From assembly GCA_024195585.1 (NCBI GenBank), contig SWBL01000320.1, positions 1-59,521 on the forward strand: a stretch of 59,521 nucleotides of DNA, given 5' to 3'. Source of the stretch: Aureobasidium sp. EXF-3400. Taxonomy: Eukaryota; Ascomycota; Dothideomycetes; Dothideales; Saccotheciaceae. A model generated the notes under the pieces. It saw nothing but the letters and a program-made list of their open reading frames with translations. It made no database searches and was not told where the DNA came from. Position numbers and translations under genes: made by a program. Below, piece by piece: positions 1 through 12,267 of this stretch; position 1 is the first letter of the stretch, and each line of letters starts with the position of its first letter.

Positions 1-90
1 GCCGAAGGCGGGGCTCGAACCCGCGACCTTGAGGTTTGGAATATCTAAGAAGATAAGAGCCACACGCTCTACCGATTGAGCTACCCCGGC
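1..90 (-). tRNA. tRNA-Lys (anticodon CTT) with an 18-nt intron
   Basis: Read on the minus strand the segment folds as a cloverleaf. The acceptor arm is GCCGGGG paired with CTTCGGC, the D-arm is GCTC/GAGC, and the T-arm is GCGGG-TTCGAGC-CCCGC. The anticodon loop CTCTTA gives CTT (lysine). An 18-nt intron at window positions 36-53 sits at the canonical place, one base 3' of the anticodon. The anticodon stem TGTGG/CCTCA has one T-T mismatch in the middle, which is unusual. The discriminator base lies just outside the window. Isotype is inferred from the loop; a tRNA gene call is secure, perfect function less so. Confidence 0.78.
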
Positions 91-3000
91 AGGTCTGATT
101 GATCTAGTTCACTGTGTGAACTGGCTGCTGACTGATGGAGGACAGAACAGCTTGCGAGTATATGAAGACTGGCCACAGCCCTCGAGTTCGCTTTCTGACT
201 CCAATGTTGAGCAGGGCATGAACTGAATCATACTCATCGTAACTCACATTCTTATTAACATCGAACGACAGACGGACGCTTTAGTACATCTCTTCATTAC
301 AATATGATAGCACAAGATGCAAACGACCTCAAATGATATATCGTGTTACGGTGTAATCTGAATAACACACTCTCTCTAATTCCTTTCCTCGAACATGATG
401 TCGTTCATGGATCACTACATTGAAACACAACACTATCCTCATCGCTCTCTCTCGTCTTCCTGGACTTGATTCTACCATGTTCTAGTACTTCTTTGCCTCC
501 TTACACCGTGGCAGTCTCCTTAGGAACTCACAAGACTTCATAATATTTTAGAAAGTATCATTTGGCAGTATTGTCTACTTTGTATAGTGTCATGGGGATT
601 TCACCTCTGGAAACATCCTCGGAACATCTTTGTTATACAACATGATGGATGTTGTCCTACTGGCCATCCTTCATCGGGTAGTTGTTTGTCCTGGCCAAGA
701 GATTGCCAATAATTCTTAGCGACGAAGAGGACTACATGAAAAGGCATGGAACAGTGTACAATGATTGTGAACATATCAAACGGGAGAGCATCGCACGCAT
801 CTGTGAAGAGGTGATAAGCAAACGGCATGGATATCGACGTTGTGAATGCTACTTTAGCATCAGGGAAAGTGATGCATATCCTATCACCTATGCAAATGAG
901 ATCAACGACATCAGAGACTGATACTGAACCTTGAGGACCAAGCCCTGAAGGAGGCGACTGTTCAAAGTATTCGCAAAGTCTTCACAGCTGTTGACCAAAG
1001 ATGGAGTGTTCTAGGCTTAAATCTACGATGGCAGATTGAGACAAGATATATTTCGTCTTTGCTTACATCCACAGATGTGGTAGATACGAGTTATATCTCT
1101 TACGCGAGATAGCAAAACTCATATCTCGAATTTGAAATGGGTTGCGACGCTATATGCAGCGAACATGCTACAAAAGAGGAAGGCTCAACCAAGGATTCAG
1201 TGGATTGGTGAAGTCACAAGGAAGGAACTTCAGAGACACGGCGTGAACGAATTCGATTGAAGTGGTGCAAATTGAGTGAACCAGTACTTGGAAAGGTAGT
1301 AAGAAGGCTTGGACCCTTTCAGTAAAAGAAAATAGGAATGTCGTGTTGAGGAAGTAACAGCAACTCCAGTTTGAGATCCTTTTACTGTTCTGGAACCGCG
1401 ACTACAAATCTCTCAGAGCATTCACGAAACTTACAATAACACATCATACCTTACGAGCAGTCTATTAGTGGGCAAGAACAGAGCTATTGTGAGATGAAGC
1501 ATACACGTCGTCGCGTTTGGCGAGAATGTCAATGAGCATACAAGAAAGAGCAGGGTTGCCCCAATACCTGAAAGACTTGGTCATCTTGCAAAGATTTCCT
1601 ATGATCACCTGGCTGGCGGAGATGCTGGATCATTGTTGGTGATTGACGTCCAACAAACCATAAATAGTCCACGATAATCCATGACTCGGCAGAAGCTATG
1701 GTCTTGCGGCCTTCCATGGAGGTTTCAGAAAGATCGGAAGTCCGTCATCGAGCTTTGCCCATCCGTATCTGATATACTAGCTCGAGACCCAAGAAGAGCT
1801 TGGAAGATGAGATAGTGCTCTTAGCATGTAGTCTGGAGTCTGGACGTTTCGACCTCGAACACAGACGGAGGCTTGCGCTGCACACCTGTCAATCTCGCAG
1901 AAATCGTGTACATTGCATTAGCGAGAGATCGGAAACTCAGACAGTTCATCGATGCAGCGCAAAGACCTTTGAGTTGGGACTCAAAAGCAACACGAATATG
2001 CAGAACACTATGATTCCTCGTTCGCAGCGGATACCAGCAGCTTCAACCTCAAAATCTGGAGTCACCAGACTTGCTTATCGGTTTCTGAAACATGTGATCA
2101 TCCCTACCAGAACCGACCGTAGGGATTTGTGATGATTTGTCTGAAGGCGGCGGATTGCATCGGAATCCCTTGCAGCAATGAACGCGTGAGATGATTGTCA
2201 TTTTTCGGCAAACACGTGTCTCATTTGCAAACGCGGCTTTCGAACCCGAAGCAAGGGGCCGGCAACTCATGGGTGCGATTCAACTTCCACTTGCACGTCT
2301 TGGTGACGAGATCCGATATCTTTGTGTTGGTCGACATGCAGAATGCCTGGAGATCGAGTCTTTTCCGAGACAACGGGCTGATGACCCAGGACCGCTGGAA
2401 CAAAGATCTGACCCTCTATATTGGGACGTAAGAAACCAGGGGCACAGAACCAAGGTCCCAGGCGAGAGGACCTTTACCGAGGTGATCCTTCAGGAACTCG
2501 ATGACAGGTCAAAAAACAATCAAAATCATCATGAGATATCTTCAAGTGATATCACAAAGTGGGACAGGGGGCGTGAAACCGGAAGTGAACGAGAACATAC
2601 CAGCAATTGTCGTAGCGCGGTGTTCGGCGCAAGAGGTGCATTGCATGAGCACCAATAGATGATGTGAATTCCGTACGCGCCGGGGGACGTTCGGCGGACC
2701 CTTCACTTTGATCCTTAGCTACCTTCTGAGCATCATTTGTATCCTGAGCGCGGGTCATGTATATTAAAGATCCAACGAGACCAAGAAGGAGGGCTAACCA
2801 GATGACTGATCGACGGGGGGAACGAAGGGGCTGCTGTAGTAAGACGCACCTGACGCTCGAGTTGCGCAATATATTACTTGCATTGGCGGGCGCCATCTCG
2901 ATTCCGGGAATGGGTGAGGAGACCGACCCGCAATCCTGTGGAGAGCCCTGAGATCAGATGGCTGAGCTTGGTTGAGATAATGCAGACAGACGCAGTCAAG

Positions 3001-4484
3001 AGATGAGAAGATAAAGCTGTCTTTGAGTTTGTCAATCTCGTTGAGTGGAAATACTCGGGCATACAGGTTTGGAAACTGCAAGACAGAAGGCGTGTCATTC
3101 GCGCTTCTCAAGCGTAGTTGTGATGGCCTAAACTGTGAAGACATCCCTATGTCAGGGAGAACGATGCACGCAGATGACCCACTTGATTGACAAATTTCTT
3201 GCATGATGGCATTGGACGTCCCTCTTGTCTTGATGTAAGATAGATGAACTCGATTCATGAAGACAAGAGGAGTGACAAAATTCGGGACCCGTGCGACCCC
3301 CATCGATGGAAGGAAGGCTGGCTTGTCCAGGTCGACTGGGAAAAGGAAGGCGCGTCTTCAGGGAGGAGCAGCCGACGGGACGGATCGCGGAAACTGATTG
3401 GCCGAAGAAGATCTGTCCCGTCTCTTTAGCTTGTCAATCTTCAAATCTTCAGACTAGTCATCCAATCTATCTACCTTTCCTCCTCCTCTTGACTACTGTA
3501 GGTGCTAATGAGTCAAGAGACCCATCGATCTAGACATGCGGGAGATTCAACAAAGCGTAGAGTGATGCGAGATCGCGACGGGTGCGCCAAGGACGGGGTC
3601 ATCTCAACTTGATTTCTGTCTGAAGCTTACGCCTCATTCAAATTTCCAGGATATGCGGAGCGATATACAAATACCTTGACAGTGGTGTAGAGATGATATA
3701 AAATGATGAGCTGTCAGATGGTTGATACTTCTGTCAAACTCACGGGTGCGGCGCGGTCCGAAGCTGCTCCAAGCTTGACAGCGAGGTGGCTGGAATGGCT
3801 GAAGAGCATGGACGGTGGACCATGGCCCATACTTTCGATAGCCTCAAACACGCAATGAGGTGCTACTCAGACCCACGAGAATAGAACACGACCTTGCGAG
3901 CTTGCTCGTAGACGGCAATTGTGAATCGGCAGTCATGAAATTTGAGTGAGCGCTATTGTCTACGCGACACATCGAGTGGAGAGGGTTGATTGTTAGATTT
4001 AGAAACTAGCTATGAGAAAGGAGACAACATCCTATCGACCCCTGGCCCTGCGTATCCAAAAGCAGGAGTGATGACTCCCTTGGAACTCCCATGATTTTGA
4101 GTCGGACCTCTTTTGAGGTTTCCGCAGGCGTTAAGACATATCGTCATGATAACCTTCGCATAAACCCCTTCGAACGCCGTCCCTAGATAATGCCCAGAAA
4201 GAAGAGGAGGAAGAACGAGAAGGAAAAAAGAAACACACCAAAGACGCACTGAGAACGCCTTCGCTAAATGATACTTGGTTGCGAGTTGGATAATCTGCAT
4301 TCTAACCGAAAGAAAGGCAAAGTTAAAGGAAAAGGGGTGACCCTGAGTTATGTCTTATGTCGTTACGTCGTGATACTGGGTTTGCTGTGGCTGTCGATTG
4401 AAACGAGTGGAAGGACCGAATATTGGTTGTACCGAACGAATTATAGGCAATCGATTTGCCAGTGCAGACGAAAGTCGAGCGCGA
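91..4484. other. long gene-poor stretch
   Basis: About 4.4 kb without a gene I can support. ORFs here are short (up to 169 codons), overlap one another on both strands and show no family motif. Pyrimidine-rich runs near 3430-3500 look like a fungal leader but no gene follows. A possible degraded gene lies at 2195-2896 and is listed separately. I see no long terminal repeats or transposase motifs. Confidence 0.6.
2221..2896 (-). pseudogene. possible degraded gene with an N-terminal signal anchor
   Basis: An ATG at 2896 follows a pyrimidine-rich leader on the minus strand. It opens a frame with a basic stretch (RSPRR) followed by a hydrophobic run of about 18 residues (IWLALLLGLVGSLIYM), as in a type II signal anchor, ending near a GTATGT donor at 2600. 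Further down the same strand another frame (about 2491-2221) is open except for one TAG at 2416-2418. The two parts cannot be joined with matching phase by any acceptor I can find. The plus strand at 2195-2431 also gives a protein-like frame, so the coding strand is uncertain. I do not recognise a family. It may be a relic or chance. Confidence 0.15.
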
Positions 4485-6501
4485 TCAACGGCCCGACTTG
4501 CTCTTGCCACGAGGGTTGGGAACAATGTATTCCTTGCTTGGATCCCATTCATCAGGATGGAAGTCAGGGTTCAGGAAGTGAGTGCGATTGAAGTGGGAAC
4601 TGTGAAGTGTTAGTGACTGAGATAAAGAAGATAACCAGCATGACTTACTGCTTGAACTGAGCTGTCTGACAGACAGAATTTTGAGCAGTAGCATCTGCGA
4701 CGTTCTGTCCGTTCTGCTCAAACATGTGGGTTGATGGCCTGAAGTTCCCTTTGCCGCCATAGCTCAGCTGATCGTAGTTGAAGAACGTGGTCTGGGATAC
4801 TGGCGAGAAGGCATAATCAGTTGTCGAGGTAGGCGAGGGGGTCTGAGCGGCGGGCACATAGGCTGGGGTAGCAACGGGAACAACTGGCGGTGGTGCATGG
4901 TGCTGAACGGGCACTGGTGCAGGGACTGACACGGGCGCAGCTGGCACCGCAGCAGTGGGAGCAGAATAGTCAGACACGCCATAGAACTGGTTGGGCATCC
5001 AGTTGGATTGGTTAGACAGCAGCGACATGCCAGGGATCATAGTCATAAAGTCAGACATGCCGAGATCCATGACGGGCTCCTCGTAATGGTGAAGGGAAGA
5101 CTGCAGGTATGTAGGTATGGCGATAGGCTGGCTCGGTGGTGGCTGCGAGAAGATCTGCTCTGGCTGGTATAGAATGTCGTAATGACCACTGGAAATGATG
5201 TTAGCATCATGACGGAAGACATAATATCAGACAACACTCACGGTCTGTAAAGGAGACGGATGGTGTGGGCTTGCGAAAGGCTGGGCGCAAACTGATGTGC
5301 GTTCACCTCGACACCAGCGCTACGATCAAGGTAGATGACTTCCAAAGCAATGCCAGCAGGCTTGAGCAAGACATCTGTCAAAGCTTGCATGCCAGGATGG
5401 TCGATCTCGATCTGATGAGGGTCGATGTTGGCATCGCAGTAGCTTGAAACAGTATGGGGAAGCACAAAAGGAGCGTAGTCTTTGGGACGAGTTTTCATCC
5501 AAGCTGAGGTGAGAGTCTGGTGGAGTTAGTGCGTGGACGCTCCACTTGGACTACTGTACAGCGTACCTTGAGATATGTGATGATCTGGTTTTGGACCTCT
5601 TCGTTGTTGAAATGCTCAGATAAGAAAGCCTCGGAATTGGCAGAGGAGGCCGACATGCACTTGCGCAACAGAGAGTAGATCTCGTCCGCAAAGTCTTCCC
5701 AGATGAACTGGCTGTAGCCAGCCATGTTGATGACATTGCCCAAGGACTTGAGACGAGTTTCCTCTTCCAAGAACTTGTGTCTGTCGCCTACACGGAAGAG
5801 GTTTTCGAAATAGCCAAAAGCGACGGCTTGTGCATGTTAGAAATTTTGGTTGAGTGATTCCAGGATTATCATAGTCACTTACCTCTCCAACCACATCTGC
5901 CATCACCGCGAGTGGTACGATAGTGAGAGTACTTGTGAGGAAGGGCCTATCGCAAAACATTAGACATGCGACGACGATTGTGAGGGATGTATTTGTACCG
6001 AAGTTTTTGTGCGATAAACTGGATCTGCAGCAGCGTACTCTTCGACGAGAGCGCTGGTCAGTTGTTTCTCACCAACAAAGGGTCCCTGTAAATAGATCAG
6101 TCAGTCAACGGGGTCCGAAAGCTTGTGCAATGACACGACACGAGCGGGTGCGGGTGCGGGGAAGGAAGCAAACTCACCGTCACCTCAGGCTGGAACTCAG
6201 CTGACAACTTCTGGAGCTGTGCCATTTCGTCTTCCGACTGCGAGTAGGCCATGACTGCAGGCGTGTGTTGAGGCGGTGAAGGTTGATGATGTTGATGAGT
6301 GTGGATGTATGGAGAATGGTCGACCAAGGGCTGGTGATGGTGCTGCTGATGATGATGAAGCTCGGGCATTCCAAGCGCCGATGGCCGCATTGGCATCTGC
6401 ATCTCTGCTGGCCGGTACGACGTGGTGTATGGCGGAAATTCACCATAGGGATACATTTGATCGCCTTGGTAGTAGTTGGGCACTCCCACGTACGTATACA
6501 T
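4485..6501 (-). CDS. otubain-type deubiquitinase (peptidase C65)
   Basis: Cysteine protease of the otubain family, which cleaves ubiquitin from conjugates. Seven exons: 6501-6178, 6085-5999, 5946-5883, 5826-5567, 5516-5242, 5188-4649, 4599-4485; 554 residues. The first ~100 residues are rich in Tyr, Pro, Met and His. The catalytic core follows: Asp152 and Cys155 lie in GDGRCGWRAVAFGYFE (the animal motif is DGNCFYR) and His339 in PGHYDILYQ, matching the Asp/Cys/His set of OTUB1. After His339 there is a long Pro/Ala/Val-rich C-terminal extension of about 215 residues, about twice what the enzyme core needs. The last intron is supported because a downstream segment ending in WDPSKEYIVPNP joins in frame. 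Without that splice the protein would stop at 4645. Catalytic residues are intact; substrate and linkage type are unknown. Confidence 0.88.
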
Positions 6502-8187
6502 GGCGACGGAAGTTGGTCTATATCAAGCGATTGAATGTGTCGTGCTGATCAACACGCCGATCGTGGGCAGCAAGAGCAAGAGAAAAGCAAGCAGGCAGGC
6601 AGGCAGGCAGGCAGGCAGGCGGGTAGCGTGAGAAGCAAAGAATGATGGGAGAGATGCTCAAAAGACGAAACAAGAAGAAAACAACGAGGTAACAGGAGTC
6701 TATCACGCAGGTCGTGGGCGTGAGGGGTGGATGGCTTTTTCACACAATGCCTTGTCCCCTACGTGATAGATTGAGGTGCAGGAAGCCGGAGAGGTACTGG
6801 CACGACGGAGCAAGTAGAAAAGAAAGGGATCCGTAAGTCTGGGAAAGGTTGAGCAAAAGTTCGGTTCCCTTGCTGCAGTAGAACAAGAGGATACAGGAGC
6901 CACTATATGAAGAGACACGAATGAGTATAGGTCATGCGGCTTGACTCCTGCCAGGCACCGAAAGCGCGTGCCGGGATAAAAAATAAATGTATCAGAGCAT
7001 ACACATCCGATCGGGTCACGAAGATGGAGCGTGGCAATCGACTGGGACTGCTGCACAGCTGGGAGCCAATCTAGAAAAACCACTAGACTCGGCGCCTCAT
7101 GCACATCAAACTATCACCGAGCTTGTACTGTGAAACAGAGGCTGATATTTCGAGTAGGACAAGGCAAAATGCATTGTCTATGAGACGATTCGAGTCGATG
7201 AAAGGTCGGCATGCTCACTCCGAGTCCAGATACGAGATCCTGACAGCTCTTGGGCGACTCGAACAAAGACGCAAAATTTCTCTTGCTGCAAGTACATGTT
7301 GAGATTGGAAGCAACACGCCGAGTGGGAATCTAACTTTGAACAGCGTCTCCTAGGAGCAAAATGCGACAGGTCGGGAGACTGAGCGAAGTGGGTGCTCGA
7401 TGACCCGACAGAGTGGGTAACTAATCTGAGCGCGCAGGGTTCGTCGATGGTAGGCTGGGTTTGATGCCAACTAACCGATCAGGAGCTTCCGGGCCGCAGT
7501 AGATCATTGGGCGGCTCCGAAAGAGCGGGGAGCTATGTGTTCATCGAGTAGTACAAGAGTTGACTACACGACAATGCAGCATGCAAGCTCTTTAACCTGT
7601 CTCTCATCGGCAAGACCTGTTGTTTGCCTGCAAGCTTACGAGCACGGGATGATCCCATGCAATACCTTCGTTGTCTCTTTAATATATCTCGACCTTTGCG
7701 TCGGGTTCTCAGTAACTAATCATTGTACTTCGTTATTTTGTTGGCCTTCTATCCACGTTGCTCGAGCTATTACACACCCCAGTAACCGCCGCCCCACCCT
7801 CAGAGATGCGACCTGTCTGTGCTGGTCGAAGGTGTTGATGTTTGTGTTACCTCTGAGCAAAAAAAGAAAAAACCGTTTGTGCCCGTGAGTGTCCGGAGCG
7901 GATTAATGGGAGGAGATGTTCACGAGCGATATTTCATCAACCGCTGATGGGAGTACAAAAAGCCCCCAGAGGGAGGTTGGGAGGGGAGGGGCATAGACCG
8001 CTTTGTGTCAGCAGCATGCGCAAGCGACGAGGCGCATAATAGTTCTTCCAAATAACGTTCCGGGTATCGCCAGGTACGCCATCCGCTGCATATTTGTGGC
8101 AATACTGTGGAGGCATGGTGTGGAGTGAGAGCAAAGGGCCGTGATTGGACGACACCCGAGATGCATGCAAGTCATGTCGAGATGAAC
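6502..8187. other. intergenic region upstream of the otubain gene
   Basis: About 1.7 kb between the otubain start and the stop codon of CSN2. It contains the GCAG microsatellite. ORFs up to 133 codons (for example 6703-7104 minus and 7535-7888 plus) have no recognisable motif and no clear splice partners. I see no gene here. Confidence 0.6.
6591..6620. repeat. (GCAG)7.5 tetranucleotide microsatellite
   Basis: Seven and a half perfect GCAG units, about 90 bp upstream of the otubain start codon, probably in its 5' untranslated region or promoter. Confidence 0.9.
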
Positions 8188-9885
8188 TCAACCTGGGACC
8201 CGGGATTGAAGCCTGCGCTTCCCAGAAGGCATGTTGGTGCGCTGCGAGGAGGGAGTGAAGTACGCCTCGGGATTTGCCATGGATGACGCCCCATCGTCAC
8301 CTTTGAAACCCTCACCGTCGTTCAGGACAAACGCAGCCAGTGAACGTACGGCTGAAGTCCAGTCGGTGACTGCGTGCATACGATCCAAGTCTGCCCTACT
8401 CTCGATGTCCACAGTTCCAGCTTCCTGGTTGATCTTGCCATGGAGTTTCTGATCCATAATCAAGAAGCCTACAATGTCTTGAACCTCCGGGATGGAGATG
8501 TTCAGTTGCTTGGCGATGAAGGAGAGGCGGAAACGTGTGTAAGGAGCGACCAGCTTGACAACGGCCTTTGTGCGCATGTTTCGCGTGACCTCGTCAATGT
8601 TCTCGGCAATGAAAGGGTCGGCCAACAGATCCTTGTTCTTCTGCAGGATCGACTCGTACCGGTGAATGTCATCTCGCTGGTAAGCATCGACCAGCTCGGT
8701 CATGGCAGCAATACGAGGATCGTTCTTGTATGGCTTGGTCTCCTGCGAATCAAAGGGGTTGATATCAGAGCCCATAAGCATGGTCGTCAGAACCAGATAC
8801 TTGAGCACTTGGATTCTCTGCAACGAGCCGGCCTCATCGTAATTGCGGAACGACTCGAAGAAGTCAGACTGAGCTTCCTTCCAGTTTTCTGCAGGGGACG
8901 GGTCAGCATTGGGGGTCTGAAATGGCGCAAGCGTGGCGTTCCCGAACCTTCACTCATGTGCATCTTGCCACCACATTCTCGGATGATGCCCATGATCTTG
9001 GGATGGGGCACAGCCGATCTGACTTTGAGAGCGCGCTGATAGAGGGCCTAAAATGAGATGTTAAGATTAGCTTGCGGCTCACGGCGTCAAACAGAATCAT
9101 GAGATGTCGACACGGACCTTCAGGCGCTTGTTGTTGCGAGTTTCGGCATACATGAGAATTTCCAGAGCGTAGATTTCGAGCGAGTATGTGCCCTTGCTTG
9201 GATCGTCGGAACCATCTTCCAACTGACAGGCCTTGTGCAGCTCGCGCACCTTGTCGGTCAGGCGACGGTAGTCCTTCTGATCAAGCCAGAGGCGGGCCAA
9301 CTTTGTGTTTGTCTTGAGCCAGAGACGCTCGTTATTTGTGCTCTGGAAAGAGTCGAGTGTGTTGGAGTAGAACTGTTCCATGCACTTGTTGGCAGCATCA
9401 TCCTCGGCGTTCTTCTCGATAAAGTCGAGCATGTTGTTGATGGATTTTTCCGAGTAGTTGCGTGTGACGGCCGACTTGACATAGGTGAGCAGCTCCTGGT
9501 AGTGTTTGACGGCTTGATCATAGCGGCGTATCTTGAACTCGAGTTTGATGGCCTGCTTCAAGCCTTTGAATCCCCTGGCTGGTGTCAGTTCAGAGTCTCG
9601 GCTGACAAGGACAGCGGCACACACCAGTCTCCCTTCTCCTCCTCAAGGGCAGGAACACCCAAGAACTCGTCGATGGCCTCCTCGGGGCTGTCGGCCTTCA
9701 TCTGCTTGGCATTGTAGTATTTGTTCTCGATGTCGACGTCGCCGCCCTGGTCCTCATCTTCGTCTTCGTACTCGAAATCGTAGCTGGATGACAGTCAGCA
9801 CTCTGGTTGGCTGCATATAAGCTGGAGCGCGTGTTCCCTACTCCTCCTGGTCAGAGTCCTGCATGAAATCGTCGTCGTCAGACAT
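8188..9885 (-). CDS. csnB: COP9 signalosome complex subunit 2
   Basis: Subunit of the COP9 signalosome, the nuclear complex that removes NEDD8 from cullin ubiquitin ligases; in filamentous ascomycetes it governs light response and sexual development. Five exons: 9885-9842, 9783-9625, 9574-9118, 9047-8948, 8888-8188; 486 residues, slightly longer than the animal protein. The N-terminus is acidic ([15 protein letters not shown] region, as in other CSN2 proteins), which decides the start over an upstream in-frame methionine. A helical TPR-like middle follows (residues ~68-253), then the PCI domain (residues ~280-410, including [19 protein letters not shown]). The C-terminus ends in a basic fungal tail. 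The next gene, rho3, is divergent with about 1 kb between. Assignment rests on clear similarity to CSN2 along the whole length. Confidence 0.93.
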
Positions 9886-10886
9886 TGTGGCGGCGTCCTT
9901 GTGCGGTGAAGCGAAGTCGACAGGTCTTTTCTTGTGGGCAATGTACTCCTGAGTGGCACGAGAGATGCGGTGAGTGTGGACGGCGCACAGAGATTCAGAA
10001 CCTGGTAAACGGTACTCTGCGCGACTGAAGACTGAATGGCCAGGCAAACAACTGAGAGCGAGCTCCGCAGATGACGACTGTGTTGTCTTCCGATAAGATA
10101 AGAGGCTTGGCGTTGCGGCTCTCGACTTTCTCATGCTTCACATCTCGGTCCCTCACTTCATCATTTTGACGACCTCACCGGATACGATTCTGCCAGGACT
10201 ATTGTTGCTCAGCTATGGAGGTGCCTATCTACTGTGCCAGAGGGCATGCACGGATGTACAGGATACACAGTTGAGTTGAGATATGCCTGGAACATTTGCC
10301 AAGAGGCCTGGACAGCGGACCTGTTCGAAGCGTAGCAGCCCTAACCCAGCAGACCAGAGCTTCTGAAAATTAAGGCAGCACAACGGCAGGCAAAATCTTC
10401 TGATTCTCAGTGAAGACAGATTCAGGCTCAATGGACCAGCATGAGGTTCCTGGTCATCACAGAGGCACAGGCAGACGAGATGCAAGCCGGGATGGTATGT
10501 GCGGAGCGGTTGAGGGCAGAAGATGGGGTACATGTCTGTGGCTTGTGCGTTGGTTTGGACCAAGCGTGAGATCTCGTAGCAACCAGAGTCAAGGCCAACG
10601 CTGTATTCAACGTCGAGTCTGCTCGCCTTATTCTTTATGCCTCTTTGACTGCCTATTGCTATCTGTCGTCTCCAACATCAACTCCAATCGCCAGTCGATC
10701 AGCCGTGAATCGTGTCGTATATCGTACGTCAGCCTTCGGGATCTTGGAAGAAGCCAAACTCTACGTCTACGCCATCGTCCCCAGCCTCCGCCGACGCACT
10801 AGATCACCGCCCGCCCACGACGACGCCCTCAGCTCGCTGCCCTCTGTTCAGCCACTTCTTCTACCATACATCAACCGCCTCCCGAT
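9886..10886. promoter_or_regulatory. divergent intergenic region between CSN2 and rho3
   Basis: About 1 kb that must hold the promoters of both divergent genes. The stretch 10640-10880 is pyrimidine-rich, as fungal leaders are, and probably is the rho3 5' untranslated region. ORFs here (10225-10563 minus, 10410-10802 plus) are overlapping and motif-free. Confidence 0.4.
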
Positions 10887-11827
10887 ATGCCTCTCTGTGG
10901 TGGAACAAAGACCGTTCAGCGCAAGCTGGTCCTGCTGTGCGTCCAATCTCATAAGATAGTCCACATGCGACTAGATATACTGATAGAATGCCGCCTCTAG
11001 TGGTGATGGTGCTTGCGGAAAGACTTCGCTACTAAACGTCTTCACCAGAGGGTAGGAACCGCCTGCGACACTTGTCCTTGCGACTCTGCTAACACGCGAT
11101 CAGATACTTCCCTACAGTCTAGTAAGACGACTCGCAGCCTCGTACCTACCGCTGATCGCTAACCCGACTTCCCGCTTCCAGCGAACCTACCGTCTTTGGT
11201 ACCGACCCACGAACATAGCCATACTTCGCTCAACACTGACGCGACTCAGAAAACTATGTCCACGACATCTTCATCGACAATGTTCACGTAGAACTCTCCC
11301 TCTGGGACACGGCCGGCCAAGAAGAATTCGACCGTCTGCGTTCTCTGTCGTACGATGATACCCACGCCATCATGCTCTGCTTCAGCGTACGTTCCGACCA
11401 CACCTCTCTCACACTCTTGCCTAACAAGCCTGTGACAGGTCGACTCACCAGACTCGCTCGAGAACGTCGAATCCAAGTGGGTAGCTGAAATTGCCGAAAA
11501 CTGCCCTGGTGTCAAGCTTGTCCTCGTAGCCTTGAAGTGCGACTTGCGAGAGCAAGCGAACGACGACGAAGAGTCAACCGAACCCAAACGTCCCATGATC
11601 GACTACAAGCGCGGTCTTGCCGTAGCCGAGAAGATCAAGGCGCTCAGATATCTTGGTATGTTTCGGATACAAAGCCCCAAACTTGGGCGGGAATGCTGAC
11701 TGTGGGTGTAGAATGCTCAGCCATGAAGAACCGTGGAGTCAACGAAGCCTTTACCGAGGCCGCTCGCGTTGCTCTCCAGGTCAAGAATGTCAAGGGCGAC
11801 AAGCAGAGCAGTTGCTCTGTCATGTAA
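10887..11827 (+). CDS. rho3: Rho3-type small GTPase
   Basis: Membrane-bound Rho-family switch controlling exocytosis and polarised growth. Seven exons: 10887-10936, 11001-11051, 11104-11121, 11182-11198, 11250-11386, 11439-11655, 11712-11827; 201 residues. Visible motifs: P-loop GDGACGKT (18-25), effector loop YFPTVYEPTVFENYV (35-49), [16 protein letters not shown] (from 65), base-recognition LKCD (123-126), ECSAM, and C-terminal CAAX box CSVM (198-201), which predicts prenylation. The LKCD form instead of TKxD and the start [20 protein letters not shown] are characteristic of fungal Rho3. Two exons are only 18 and 17 nt, yet both are needed to build the effector loop, and all phases close. 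Gene predictors can easily miss them. Confidence 0.93.
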
Positions 11828-12267
11828 AGGCTCGCCTTGTCCTCTCCACCACCACACCATCCTCGCCGCTCTACCCCCAGTCCTCCCTCTCCTCATCGTC
11901 TCTTCACTTCTTGCACAAACATTACTATACCCCATACCCTTTTTGTTTGCTATCTAATTCACGCCGCCTTTTCATATCTGCTTTTATGACCAAATTCACG
12001 CTCTGATTTACTCGTCCTCCCACGAAAAACAGCCGCTTGTATGGCTCTTTGTACATGCACACGAATGTCGTTTTTCTTATCACTAGCTACACGAAATACA
12101 CATAAGTTCGCAAATAGTCAGAAAGGCCAACAGCCGGCAGCTCGTTCCTCTAATGTGGTAGTCCACGTGTGATGTGATGGTAGCGTTGTTGACAGTGAGG
12201 TTAGATGAAAAACCTATACATTAACAAGAAGAAGAAAAGAGATGAGAATTATGTCTATAAGATTTGC
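11828..12267. other. convergent 3' region between rho3 and the UbiB-type kinase
   Basis: About 440 bp between two stop codons. The rho3 side is strongly pyrimidine-rich (11830-12020), as expected for a fungal 3' untranslated region. No gene is visible. Confidence 0.5.
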
